Under the pieces are notes generated by a model. The model saw nothing but the letters and a program-made list of their open reading frames with translations. It searched no databases and was not told where the DNA came from. A stretch of 64,000 nucleotides of DNA. Origin: Ricinus communis. Taxonomy: Eukaryota > Streptophyta > Magnoliopsida > Malpighiales > Euphorbiaceae. The position numbers were made by a program, and so were the translations under genes. How positions within the stretch are numbered: the stretch's first letter is position 1; each line of letters opens with the position of its first letter. Shown here one piece after another: positions 33,761 through 45,193 of the stretch. The DNA is taken from contig NC_063256.1 in NCBI RefSeq assembly GCF_019578655.1, forward strand, positions 14,942,001-15,006,000. The letters run 5' to 3'.

Positions 33761-33896
33761 ATGTTTGAAAACTAGAGTGAAATTTGCTATTTGTTAATTT
33801 AGCCATTTTTTATTTATTTATATTTATTTTTGTTTTGTTTGTACATATTTATTTAGTTAAGTTTATGATTCAGATAGTGGATGATAAGGAGGTTCA

Positions 33897-35053
33897 ATGC
33901 TAAACTCTTTGTATGACACGTTGGAAAATGGGACCAGGAACCAAGAGAGTGCTGAAAATTGGGATACCCGTGCATCTTTAGAAGCTCGAGCAGAATCATT
34001 TTGCAGGGCTACCGATCAACTCTCTACTCCTATCCTTTCATCTCAAGTTTTTTGTGAATTTTATTGTGGTTTACATTTGAGTAATGATTGTCCATTGTAT
34101 AGTGATGTTGCTCATTGTTCTTATAACTATGAACAAGTGAATTATATGGGAAGTTGGCCAAATGACTTGTATGGAAGCACTTACAATCAAGAGTTGAGCA
34201 TTCATTCACCCTTTGGATGGAGCTTAGATGGCCAAGAGCCACCAGAATTTCAGCAGCCTAATCTTGCACCATCAACTTAAGGTGAAGAGTTAGTGTCAGA
34301 GGAGCTGATGATGAGGTTTATTGCAAGTCTTAAGGATAGATTCCAACAAACAGAGAGGATACTTGAAGATCAACAAGCCTCGATTAAGAACATAGAGCAT
34401 CAAGTAGGCTTAATCTTCAAGTTACTAGCTGAAGAGCAATTGGGAACTCCATCAAACGCTACTGAATCTGAGGAACACTTGAGCGCCGTCACTTTGCGTT
34501 CAGGTGAGAATTTTTATGGTTTATCTACTATGTTTGACGATGATGCTTCTGTGCAGGACGATTTCTTAAACATGGAGATGGAACTAGAAAAGGAAGAGGC
34601 GAACATGATTCCTTTGAAAGACTATCAACAAGAACGTACAGTTGATGATGCTGAGTTGCAGTTAGAGAAATTTTTGGTGAATTTTCCACAAGTCCCTTCG
34701 ATGATGGAAGATGAGCACGAGTTATCCAATGAAGAAGTCTTGGAGGAGCTCGAGTTTCTTCTAGCAAGTGAACCAAGCCAAGGACTAGAGAAAACCATCG
34801 ATGTTTCTGAAGAAATTGCCCAACCGTCGATCCTTCCAATTGGTAAACTTCAGCTTTCAAATTGGAAAAGCCCCTAGAGCATCATGACTACGTGCAATTA
34901 TACGAGGAGCGAGTTTTACCCATCATACTGGAAGCTTGCTTGATAGTCGGGAAGAGAAAATTGACTATTATCCCTCTAAGCAGATACTTGAAGCCATTTG
35001 CTTGGAAGAAGGATGGATGGTCGTCGATCACGCCCGTTTGCTTTTCACCATGA
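33897..35053 (+). pseudogene. Gag-derived ORF of LARD-B, broken
   Basis: Homologous along its length to 992-2166. It opens at ATG 33897, has TAA at 34278-34280 where LARD-A has CAA, continues in frame from 34293, and shifts by one base near 34845 where LARD-A has GGTGAAACT. The zinc knuckle reads CEFYCGLHLSNDC: here His is kept and the second Cys is lost, the reverse of LARD-A. VTLRSGE is better preserved than in LARD-A. The C-terminus runs from LEHHDYVQLYEERVLP through FAWKKDGWSSITPVCFSP to a stop at about 35051. The breaks differ between the two copies, so the ancestor was intact when the families separated or last moved. The product would be a shortened gag with a pre-RT tail. Confidence 0.72.
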
Positions 35054-36668
35054 GTCCAGTTAAGAAGACTCATCACATCAAAAAGAAGCACTTTTAGGAG
35101 GCACCCCAATTTTTATCTTTAATCTCTAATATTTTAACCTTTTATTTTGAAACATTTTATTAGTTTTAGTTTTCATATTTTATTTAATTTTTGTTTCAGT
35201 TTCGATTTTAAGTCTTTATTTTATTATTTGCAGCCACTCCTCTACCACAGACTAGCCAACGCCCTGATATACCTGCTGATGCACCTCTTTTCACTCCAGA
35301 GCCATAGTCAGGGCAGTATTAGTTTCTTTTTCCTTTTTCATTTCTTATATTTTGTACACTGGGGATAATGTGTCCTTCAAGTATGGGGTGGGTGATATTT
35401 ATCCCATCTCAGTTATTTGTTTATTCTTTGTGCAATTTTTTGTAAAATTTTGAAAATTTTTCACTTTGTTTCAATGCTCTTACTGTTGACTTGCTTTTGA
35501 AATCCTGTTTATGTCCATGTGATCGGGTAAAACTGATAGTGTTGAGTCTTGCGGAAGAATGTAAGATAATTAGTTTGAGTTTTGGACTAAGTTGCTTTGG
35601 TTTATCTAATTCTATTTTGATGATTTTTGTTTGGAACCTACTCAAAAGCACACTTGTGAGAAATTGAGCCTAAATTGTAAGCATACACTCTATATGCTTG
35701 TATTTATTTCTTGTTGAGAGTGCCAATTACTGTCTCTACTTTTAGAACTTGCTCGGTAATGCTTATGAAGGCCACAAGGAGAGTTTAACACTTTGGTATG
35801 ATAGAGGCACTTAGGTTTTTCATTCTAGCCAAATAGCCTTCATTTGTTTATTGAATCTGTAGATAACCCCCTCTTTCACCATTTTCTATCATATTCCATT
35901 ACCACTTAGTTTTATTCTGCTTTGGGTTAAGATTCTGCACATGAGTTATTTTTATTGGGAATTTTTGTCTTGGGAATAGTGTGGAATCTTATAGCAGCTT
36001 TCTTCAATCCAAAAGAAATTCACTTTATTATGTGAATGTTCTTCCCTTATAAAAAAAAGAAAAAAAAAAGAAATAGAAGAATAAGAGAGAAAGGTGATGA
36101 AAAGAAAGAAAGTAAGTGAGCTAAACATTTTGACTTGATTCCTATTTCCCACCTTGGACTAATGTCCATTGTTTACCCCTTGTGATCATTGTGACTTATG
36201 TGCAGGTCATGTATTTTATTGCAGAACACCATAGGTTCAACTCTTACCAAATTTACCTACCCCTACCTAATCCCCATTACAACCCTTATAAAGACCTCTT
36301 GACATGGTTGTTGACTCTCCATAAGTGGTAGGAGTAGGATTTAAGAGCAAGCATATAGTAAGTAAGGCAGTAGTTGATGCATTGAGCGATTAAACTATTT
36401 AAACACTTTGAGTGATTTAGAGTGAATCTTGTGAGGAGTTGGTTCTGAATAATTTTGTTGAGACAGTATTTTGCGAATTATTGGCATCTTGGTTGTGATA
36501 CTTGAATTGATTGCTTCGTTTCTTTTTGTTTGACTTACGCTTGTTAAGGATATGTGCAGGAGCTCTCTAGCTTGTTTGTCAGTTTAAGTATTGTTCCTTA
36601 GTGGTTTATTTTCCTTATTTTACTTTTGATTGCTTGAGGACAAGCAATGAGCTAAGTGTGGGGTTATT
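35054..36668 (+). other. Non-coding interior and polypurine tract of LARD-B
   Basis: No gene. Includes an A/G-rich run (about 36048-36110), a CCCCATTACAACCCTTATAA box (about 36270) shared with LARD-A, and GAGGACAAGCAATGAGCTAA plus GTGTGGGG before the LTR. Confidence 0.6.
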
Positions 36669-38115
36669 TGATGTGCGTAAGATACACACATCTAAATGGG
36701 GTTTTTAAGATTGATTTTATGGACATTTGGATGTGAATTGATCCCAACACTCACCCTATGCGTCTGTTTGTGTGCATTAGGTCCAAAAAAAGTTAAATGA
36801 TGATAAAGGGAAGAATTGGAGCATAATTGGACATCGAAGCTGCCGAAACAAGCTAAGTACGAGTAAGAGGAAGCTGAACATGGCCGTGTTGGTTTCAACA
36901 CTGGCCGTGTTCCCAACACGTTCACCAACACGGCCGTGTTGGTGCTTCAAACATCAAAGAAACAGAAGTTTTATGGAGCACGACCACAGAGAGTTACACC
37001 GACATCGACACCAACCCGTGTTGGGAACACGGCCACTAACACGGTAGCGTTGGCGGCGACAGGGGGAATTAGTTAAAAGAAAGAAGAGAGGAAAAAAGAA
37101 AGGAGAGCGGGGGAGAACGTCCCAACTAATATTTCTCTCTCAAAGGGTTTTCTGAGCTGGAACCAAGGGAAAAGGAGACTTGGATCAAGGTTTCAATCGG
37201 ATTCCCTTCAAAGATCGAAGATTGGGCGAGGTTCGTTGATTGGTTTTCAAATCGAGCAAGAGGAACAAGAATTGATTCAATTGGAGCAAGAGGAATTGGG
37301 GCTGTTTACTCTCATCCAAGGGTGTAATCTGGTTTTCTCTAACTTTACTCATTGTTGTAATTGAATTCTTGTGTATTTTGATAATGAACATGATTAGCTA
37401 GATTGAATAAATCCATTGGGATTTCTTTACTATGTTGGCTTAGTATTATATTGTTGAATTGTTTGGGTTAGTTTTGTATTCTTTTTTGCTTTCAGTATTA
37501 ATAAGATAATGCATCATTCATGAGACGTTGTGAATTGTGTGTTTAGATTGCTTTGTTTGATTGAGAAGCCCATTTGGCAATTGGAATTTTGAAAAGCAAG
37601 AACTGGTTAATAATCGCTTAAAGAAAAGGATAATAACTAGCCGGATTAAGAATTAACAAAGCTTAATAGAGGCGGATTAAAGCTTAATGCTAATTTAAGA
37701 ATCAATCGTTAGGAAGAGATTCCAACTTTAGATTATTAGGTTTAGGAATTCGGTTATCTTGAGAGAGAAACCGAATTCAGTTAAGAATTCGTCCACGGGT
37801 ACCATAATTAGACTCACTAATCCTTTATCTTTTGTTTGATTGCCAACTAGTTTAGGTTCCCTTTGGGTTTGCTTTCTTGTCTTGGTTATTTTAGTTATCA
37901 ATTACTCATGCATCTCCCTTAGAATTTAGCTTGTAGCTATTAGCTAGTTTAGAAATTATTCATCACTCATTTTAGGTTAATATAACAAGGAACAAAGGAG
38001 TAACTCTGGGCTTTCATTTTCCCGAGGAATACGACCTTGATACTCGCCATTAGTGCTAGACTGCATCGATAGGTACACTGCCTTAGATTGTAGCTAACAC
38101 AAGTAGCACACATCA
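36669..38115 (+). repeat. 3' LTR of LARD-B
   Basis: Begins TGATGTGCGTAAGATACACA and ends CACATCA beside the target-site copy GTTAG. Confidence 0.95.
36923..36944. repeat. 22-base perfect palindrome in U3 of LARD-B
   Basis: Perfectly self-complementary, centred on ACACGGCCGTGT with CACCA and TGGTG arms. The 5' LTR copy differs at one base. Confidence 0.9.
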
Positions 38116-38120
38116 GTTAG

Positions 38121-40190
38121 AATGACGATATCACTGATTAGAGAATCGGTTCAAAGAAGAGCAAAAAAACAGTCCCTAACCGACCCTATGATTGATGGTA
38201 AGGTCAAGACACCCAGGAACTAGTTGAGGCAGCAGTTACAACTATAGAGAAAGTAAATAAATAGTCCTTAACCGGCCTTATGACTGGTGGTCACTAACAA
38301 CACAAGAACCATCAGTTGGACCACTGTTAAAGACTCAATAGGGCATTTAAAAGACACTTTTCTAAACTCAAACACACATTCTCTCTCATACACACAAACT
38401 AAATGAATTCCTCCCCTTTTTTTCTCTCAAGATCCCAATTTTCTTCTTTTAAACTCCCAATTTTTCACTTTCAAAATAAAATTCAACGCTTATTCGTAGT
38501 TGATATACTGGAAGATTAAACAACTTCTTGGTAGTTTATGGAAAAATTATGAAGGAAAGAATCTTAGCAACTCTTGGTAGAATCTTGGGTTCTTCAAGAG
38601 AAAAGTCATCAAACAAGTAAGCAATACTCCATTTTTTTCAAGATTTTGGATATTTTCTAGTGGGTAGGTGATATATTGATTATATTGAGATGGGCTTGTG
38701 TTTATTCCATTCAATTTATCTTTAATTGAGTGATTTAAGAGTCTAATTTGATTGGATAAAACTAAATTGCAATTAGATTTGTAAAAAATCATAGGAATAT
38801 ACTTGAGAGCTATTGGTTAAGTTGATTGAAACTTCAAAATACCTAGAAAATCAACAACAAAGAATACAAAAAAAAAGCTATAAAAGGAGCCTCATCTAGT
38901 CGAGTAAGAGCTAGGGGAGATTACAATAAGAATCTCTTTAGTTCCCATGATTGTGAAATTGGTTTATTGAACATCAAGGCCATAAGTTTGTTGTGGAGAA
39001 AAAAATTAACCCTTGGATAGAGGATATGCTTCATCTAAGTAAGGGTTTTAATGCACTAAGATGTGGTAATTTGCTAAATTTAAGTAATCATTACTATCTC
39101 CAACTAGTTAAGAAATTCTATGCCAATATTAATAAGGAAGAAGCTAAGCTGGGGAGAAAAATTGTATCTTGGTTGAGAGAGATAATAATGACGAATGAAA
39201 TGTTAATGGGATTACTACATGTACCCAATGATAGACCAAGGTTTTAAGAAACATAACATGTAGTAGTAGGAGATAGGAGTTGGAAGTGTAAGGAAGTTAA
39301 AGTCAAATTTCATTTGATTAATATTGGAACAAATGAGAGGCTTAGGGTGGTAGCTAAGGGAATGAATGTGAGAGAGAGAATAATAGTTTTCATGATAAGT
39401 TTCAATGTGACATCTCGATCTAATATACTGAATGAAGTATGCACCTTTGATGCGTACGTGCTGGACAAGATGCTTAATGGACTTGGGGATGTTGAGGGTA
39501 TTCCAGTCGCTACTTTAATTATTGAACAAATTTTTAATGTGGTGCTAACTAAGAGGAACGCAAAGAATTTGATTGTCCCAATTTTATTAAGTAGGATATT
39601 TGAGGAACAAGGAGTGGCAATGACCAATGAGGAGGTTATTTTCACATCAAGTAGAGATAAGATTATAGAGAGAAATTTGATACAGATGGGTCTACAAACA
39701 GTAGGAGGAATATGGCAAAATCTGATTAGGCAAATATTACAACTGGGTGAAGTAGTAGATCTTAGGGGTAGTGGAGCTATTAATAAGATGGAAGTAGAGA
39801 TGGAGCCATCAGTTGGAAAAGCTAATGAAGGAAGGGCATTGGCATTGTATGAGGAGTGAAATCATTCTAATAAACCTAAGAGGGAGGATAAGATTTTAGT
39901 ACCTCCACAAAGGCGCCTGGAAAGGCGAAGGAGGAACTTAATGCTGTGAAGGATACTCTCAACTTTTCAAGATATCCAAGATGATATGAGGAGTCAAGGA
40001 GCTAGGCTTGATTTGATTGACAGAGAGCTAGAGCATCTTCAGGCGGAGAGAGATGCCAATTCACCACCACCCTATTGCTTGCTTGAATTTCTTATTACTT
40101 TAGTGTTAATTCAACTCATATTAACTGTTATTTCATCATCTATCTTTTATTTTGTTTTGTTTAATAATGTTATGGTATGGCCTTAGTTCT
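38121..40190 (+). pseudogene. Third ORF region of the Athila element (env-like position), decayed
   Basis: Open frames at 38993-39247, 39314-39859 and 39986-40186 lie between integrase and the 3' LTR, where Athila elements carry an extra, env-like ORF. The first has YYLQLVKKFYANI followed by a segment ending LLHVPNDRPRF, resembling the conserved region of the family annotated as putative plant transposon protein in Athila third ORFs. The second is a helical, Leu/Ile-rich 181-codon frame. The third has a charged helix and then a strongly hydrophobic stretch (LLEFLITLVLIQLILTVISS), a possible membrane segment. The function of this ORF in Athila elements is unproven. Stops and frameshifts separate the pieces. 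Confidence 0.6.
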
Positions 40191-41634
40191 TAATATTATT
40201 ATAGTTTTTCTGTTTGATTATATTGTTGTTGATTCACCATAAAGTATCAACCTGAAAGGAAGCATGAGTTTTAATGGTGGAAATGGTACTTTAAAAACTT
40301 GATCACAACTATATCTGGTTGCCCTAATGAGTATCTCTAATATTTTATTTTTATTACTTTTTTTTATATGTTGTATGTGATATCAAACATTAGGGACGAT
40401 GTTGAACTTAAGTGTGGGAGTAGGTTAGTTAATTAAATGATTACTTTTATTTCTCTTTATTATATTTTGTTTTTTTTTTATCTTGTTTTAATAGAGTGTT
40501 AGTTCAATTACCTTAAAATGTATTAAAAAAATAAGGCCACATCTAGAGCTTATGATAAGTGTTTTATAAGTAATTTGATGTTAATATTGTATCTTGAATT
40601 TTAATTGCTCATTAGAATTCAAATCATAGAATTTTGAGTTATGTTTATAATATGAGACTTATACACTATTATCAATGTCTTAGTGTATGCTTGTTTAGAA
40701 AGGGGCTTATGCTTATTTATTTATTTTCATGATTTTGACTAATGCTAGAACAAGGTATTCAATTTGTTGAAACGCAATAACAATTTGTGCTTTCAAGAGA
40801 AAATGATTTAGGCCTTCCTTCTTTAAGTACAATTTTTCTTAATTCTTCCTACCTTGTTGTGTCATAATCCCTAGAGTCCCTTAAGCCAATTAGATGCGTA
40901 TTTTAATATGTATTTAATCCCCCTTTTCTTGTTTATCAACCCAAGATTTGGAACCATATAACCTAAAAAACCTTTGAACTTACATTTATAAGGATTTGAT
41001 TGGTTGAGAAAGACTTGCATTTCATACTCATCATCTCCTAATTTTCTTTTTGCATGACTAGTGCTTATTCTTCCTTTAAATTTAAAGTGAGGGAAGTTCA
41101 GTTCAAATTTAAAAAATTGAAGGAAAAAAGAGCAAAATTCATAACATGAGAATAATGCTCATCATGCATATGTACATTGAGCTTACAAAAAAAAATCCCT
41201 TGATTGATTATCTCAAGTTGTGTACTTTAAGAGCAAGTCATGCATTGAAGACTTATTGATTCCCTTAAGAGTATGGTTACATTAGTGGAGATAGATTGGA
41301 TATTTTTGCCTATGGTATTATGTCTCTTATATTCTGGAATTTAAAGAAGGGTATATGCCTATATGAAGTGCAACAAGACCTTCGATGCTTAATTTAGGTG
41401 TCTCTGTATTAGATTATTTTTTTATAATTATATTGATTCTTGATGAGTGTGCTATGGGTAATTAAAGTGATAAGGATTAAGATGAGCATGATGATTGCTT
41501 GTAAAATTTTTGAAGTCCTTTACACCTGTTATATATTCAATTTTCAATTTCTTCCCAAAGTGTGTTGAATTATGTGTAGGGTTGTGTCTAGTTTTTGTTG
41601 CTCAAGGACAAGTAAAGACTCAAGTGTGGGGTTA
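40191..41634 (+). other. Non-coding 3' region and polypurine tract of the Athila element
   Basis: AT-rich, no gene. Contains a block near 40940-40985 resembling the shared box of the two LARDs, and GCTCAAGGACAAGTAAAGAC followed by AAGTGTGGGG at 41622-41631, the plus-primer tract. Confidence 0.6.
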
Positions 41635-44600
41635 TATTAGGTAGTTTTTCTTTTTAGTAAAAGTTTAGGTGTGTAGTTATGATAATATATTCATGCGTTA
41701 TGACTTATTTTGTGTTTTCTAGTTAAAGAAGTAAAGAAGCATTAATTTAGGGGCTTGAGCAATCAAAGAAGCCAAGAATGCATATTGGAATCTCATTTTT
41801 GGCTATAACCGATGGTTAAACCTTTAGAAGACAACTAGTATGAACTGCCAGTTAGAAGTGCAGAATACAAAATTAAATAGTACCTAACCAGTGGTGTAAC
41901 GCCTGCATTTTCTCATCATCCATGTTATGTGCATTTACATTTAATCATTGGGCATATGATGGTATATCAATGATATTTTTATTTTATGAGAACATATATA
42001 TATTAATTATAAGTAGAGAATAAGAAGCATGATATTAGATTATTAATTTAGATAAGTTGATTAAGTACTTGGGTTATGTGTATTAAGCCTTAAGACTTAA
42101 TTGAACCAATAGTTGAAGGTTGGGTAAATAGATTGGACTTAAAAGATACAATTAAAAGTTAGTACCTATATATGGTTAGTAAGAATTAATTTAGGGTGAT
42201 AAAAATAGTTTAGTAGGTGGTGGCATTAAGAGAGGAATATTGGAAATTGGAACCATGAGTAAGCTCATTTTACCTCTTCATTTCTCTAAAATTCGTACAT
42301 GGCCAAAAACACAAAATTTGGAATAAGAGAGAGTGAAATACCTAGAAAAACTTAAGATTAAGATAGGATTTTGCCAACTATTGAAGGAGCCAAGCTAAAG
42401 CTAAAGGATTTAAGCATATTAGCAACCCAAAAACTGAAATTGGTAAGTTGTTACTTGAGTGTTATTAATTTGTCATTAGGGTTCTTGATTACAAATTAGA
42501 AAAACTTCATTTGATGCTCTCATTGATTAATTAAAGGTCTGATTATCATGAATTAGTAGAGTATTGAATGATTGCATAAAGATTAAGCTTGATTTAAGTT
42601 TAAGTATGTTAAGATAGAAAACTGTCAAAATTCCAGCAACCTTGATGTTCTGTATGTTAGGCATAACATGGGTTATATAAGTCCAAATTAAGCTTAATTG
42701 GTGTCTATGGAAAGTTAAAGAGTCCTCTATAACTTTGTAGTTTTGTGATTTTGCTATTTTTGCCGTTTTGGTTGCTTAAATTGAGTAAACAGATTGCTGC
42801 TCGGGTACAACTAGCTGTATGACCCTTGCTCAGTAATTTGAAAATAATTAAATCTATAGAAGTCGGAATTGAGTAATTCTTCTTGGAGATGAAACTAGAC
42901 GCATAAATGGATATGTCTATTTAATATGAGATTTTTGTATTAAGCCAATTTTGCCCAGCAATAAATATACCTTGGTACTAAATTCTGTCTAGAAAACAGA
43001 AATGTTGGAGATTAGTTTTATGCAATTTATTGATGTTAATTTGAGTTAAATTGGTATTTAACTAGATGGAAAATGTTTATAGGATATTAAAACAGTAATT
43101 GAGAGTCTTAGAGGAAGAGTTAGACGTATGAATCAGAGAGGGGATGATCTTGTAATGCATTAGAACTCGCATTTACATGAATATTTGTAATATGCATGAA
43201 ATGTGAATTGATGAATGTGTTGACAAGTACTCAAAGGCCTGGAAAGGAAGTTGTGGAGAAAGGAGGTTCTTATATGCTAAAGGAATAAGTATATTTTGAG
43301 TAAGTAAATAGTTAATATTTGCTATGTTCATATATTTAATCAAATGTTCCGCAAATGGTTGCGTTTGCTTAATATTGTTTATGTTTGAATGACTGAGATG
43401 GAAATGATTGGTGTTGAGTGGAACAATTGTTATTGCTGAAATATGATATAAGTGAAATGATTGAATTGTGATGTTAAGTGCATATGTGCATGTGAATGGT
43501 GGATTCCCCTATGAAAAAAAAGATATATATATATAAAGCCTTGGGAGGCTAAAGCCTAGAGAGGCTATAAAAGTGTATAATGTGAGATGAGGCGAGCGAC
43601 TTACGTGTGTGATATGTGAGGATGAGGCGGAGCAGCACATTAAAGGGGATCCACAAGCCGTGAGAACTAACCATAATTGTTGAATTGTATTTCTTCTATG
43701 ATGGTTGTAATGAATTGAGTAGAATGGTATGACTTTATACCTAAACTATGAATATCATGGAAAGTTATGTGATTGGGTGGAAATTGTATTAAGTGTATGT
43801 GATATAGATTATGTTGATTATTTATTTACTGAGCTGGAGGCTCACCCCTCTCCAAAATTTTTCTTTTCAGGTTTGTAAATAGTAGTGCATCCGTTGGTTG
43901 TATGCGAAGTTTAGCTTTTAGCAGTTCTGTCAAGTTGGGCCAGTTTTGTGAAGTCTCCTCCTGATGCATTTTTGTATGCAGTTATGTGATATATATGGAA
44001 GTATGTCTTATAAGGCATAAGAAGATGTTTGTAATACTTGTTAAATGATGTTTAAGTATAATCATATGTTTATATGTTAATAACCTTGTGTCTGGATTCT
44101 TAACAACCTACATATTGACCTATCTACCTGTAGTATATATTCTACGACGCTTGTATGCTTTCTGGCTAATGTTTATTGGTTAACATGTGATGGGGGTGTT
44201 ACAAGTGGTCTAACCAGTGGTTTAAGCAAGAATAGAGACTATCGGTTAGACCTCGGTTAACCATTTAATGAGGCATTTTAAGACTATTGGGAGACCAAGA
44301 AAGAGCTAGGGTTTGGGCCATATATAAGGAAAAGAATCTCACTTAGAATAGGGGGCTTTTTCTGGAAAAATAAACTCAAGAAGACTAGAGGAAAGAATTG
44401 AGGAGATTTTCAAGGATCAAGATTGAAAAGATCTCATGAAGATTGAAGAGTTCTTTCTTCTTTTCTTGTTTTAAATTTCTTATATAAGATTCCATGAATT
44501 CTTTTTATTTTGTTATTTACAATTACATTATAAGTAGGTAAGTTATTTTTAGAATTGGGTGGAAACTTATTAACTTACTCTATGATTTGATGCAATATTA

Positions 44601-45193
44601 TTTCTTAATTTTGAGTTTAATTTATTTGACTTATTATTTTTATGCTTATTGTGTTGTGGATGTTGAGACCTACTATTTACAATAACTCTAGGTGTTAAGT
44701 GAAGTAATAAAAGTTGAACCTTAATATTAGTTTAAGAAATAATAAGCAAAGATTATTAAGACATAGACATAAAGCTTAGATCCTTGATACTTGTTTTAGT
44801 TTTTTATAGAATTTAATGAACTCATATTAATAAAATTTACCGCGACAGTAAGCATGGAATTAATTTGAGTATAGTGGATATAATTTAAAGAATATATTCA
44901 CTAATAAAAGGGGTGAATTGTCTTCGAAATGAATTAAGCTATATTAAAAAGAACAGTTTATCAAATTATAGAATGGTTAATATGGTGGAAGCTTAATTCT
45001 AAGTTTTCTTTATTAATCTATTTTAATTATATTTTAAATTACTTTCACTTTTAATCTAAACTATTTTAATCTAGTTATTACAAAACTATAATATATTTTG
45101 GTGTTGAGTACTAGAAATTCTCGTGGGACGATATCATGATTCATCCTTATATTCCTATTGTGGCAATTATATACTTGCAGGGAATATCACAAT
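41635..45193 (+). repeat. 3' LTR of the Athila element, interrupted by a solo LTR
   Basis: Outer parts 41635-41894 and 44204-45193 align with the 5' LTR. It lacks the Pack-MULE, showing the empty site GGTGTTAAGTGAAG at 44691-44704. Confidence 0.85.
41895..44203 (+). repeat. Solo LTR, Tekay/Del-like chromovirus type
   Basis: 2.3 kb with ends TGTAACGCC and GGTGTTACA and a perfect target-site duplication AGTGG (41890-41894 and 44204-44208). GAGCTGGAGGCTCACCCCTC near 43830 is typical of such LTRs. No interior or partner LTR; no coding capacity. Confidence 0.88.

Larger units (their letters stand above)
32299..38115 (+). mobile_element. LARD-B: complete pol-less LTR retrotransposon derivative
   Basis: LTRs 32299-33736 and 36669-38115, TG...CA ends, perfect 5-base target-site duplication GTTAG (32294-32298 and 38116-38120). 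The interior has the same plan as LARD-A: tRNA-Asp primer site, broken gag-derived ORF, long non-coding part, G-rich tract. The two LTRs differ by only a few percent by eye, so this is one of the youngest insertions here. It lies in the Athila element between integrase and the third ORF. Confidence 0.95.
11070..45193 (+). mobile_element. Old Athila-type Ty3/gypsy element, expanded by nested insertions
   Basis: The LTRs at 11070-13495 and 41635-45193 match along their length once insertions are removed. Between them, in the right order, lie a tRNA-Asp-type primer site, gag, protease, RT, RNase H, integrase, a third ORF region and a G-rich tract before the 3' LTR. Order and motifs (NYVGN in gag, DLGAS protease, FMDD in RT) are those of the Athila lineage. 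Flanks GGAAT and GAAAT are a likely imperfect target-site duplication. Every coding domain is broken. After subtracting five first-level insertions the element is about 12 kb, with LTRs near 1.2 kb. Confidence 0.9.

Noticed and set aside
38340..38620. Possible internal promoter or leader before the Athila third ORF
   Set aside because: There is a pyrimidine-rich stretch with CTCTCTC but no convincing TATA box or splice evidence; mentioned only as a test in the motif finding.
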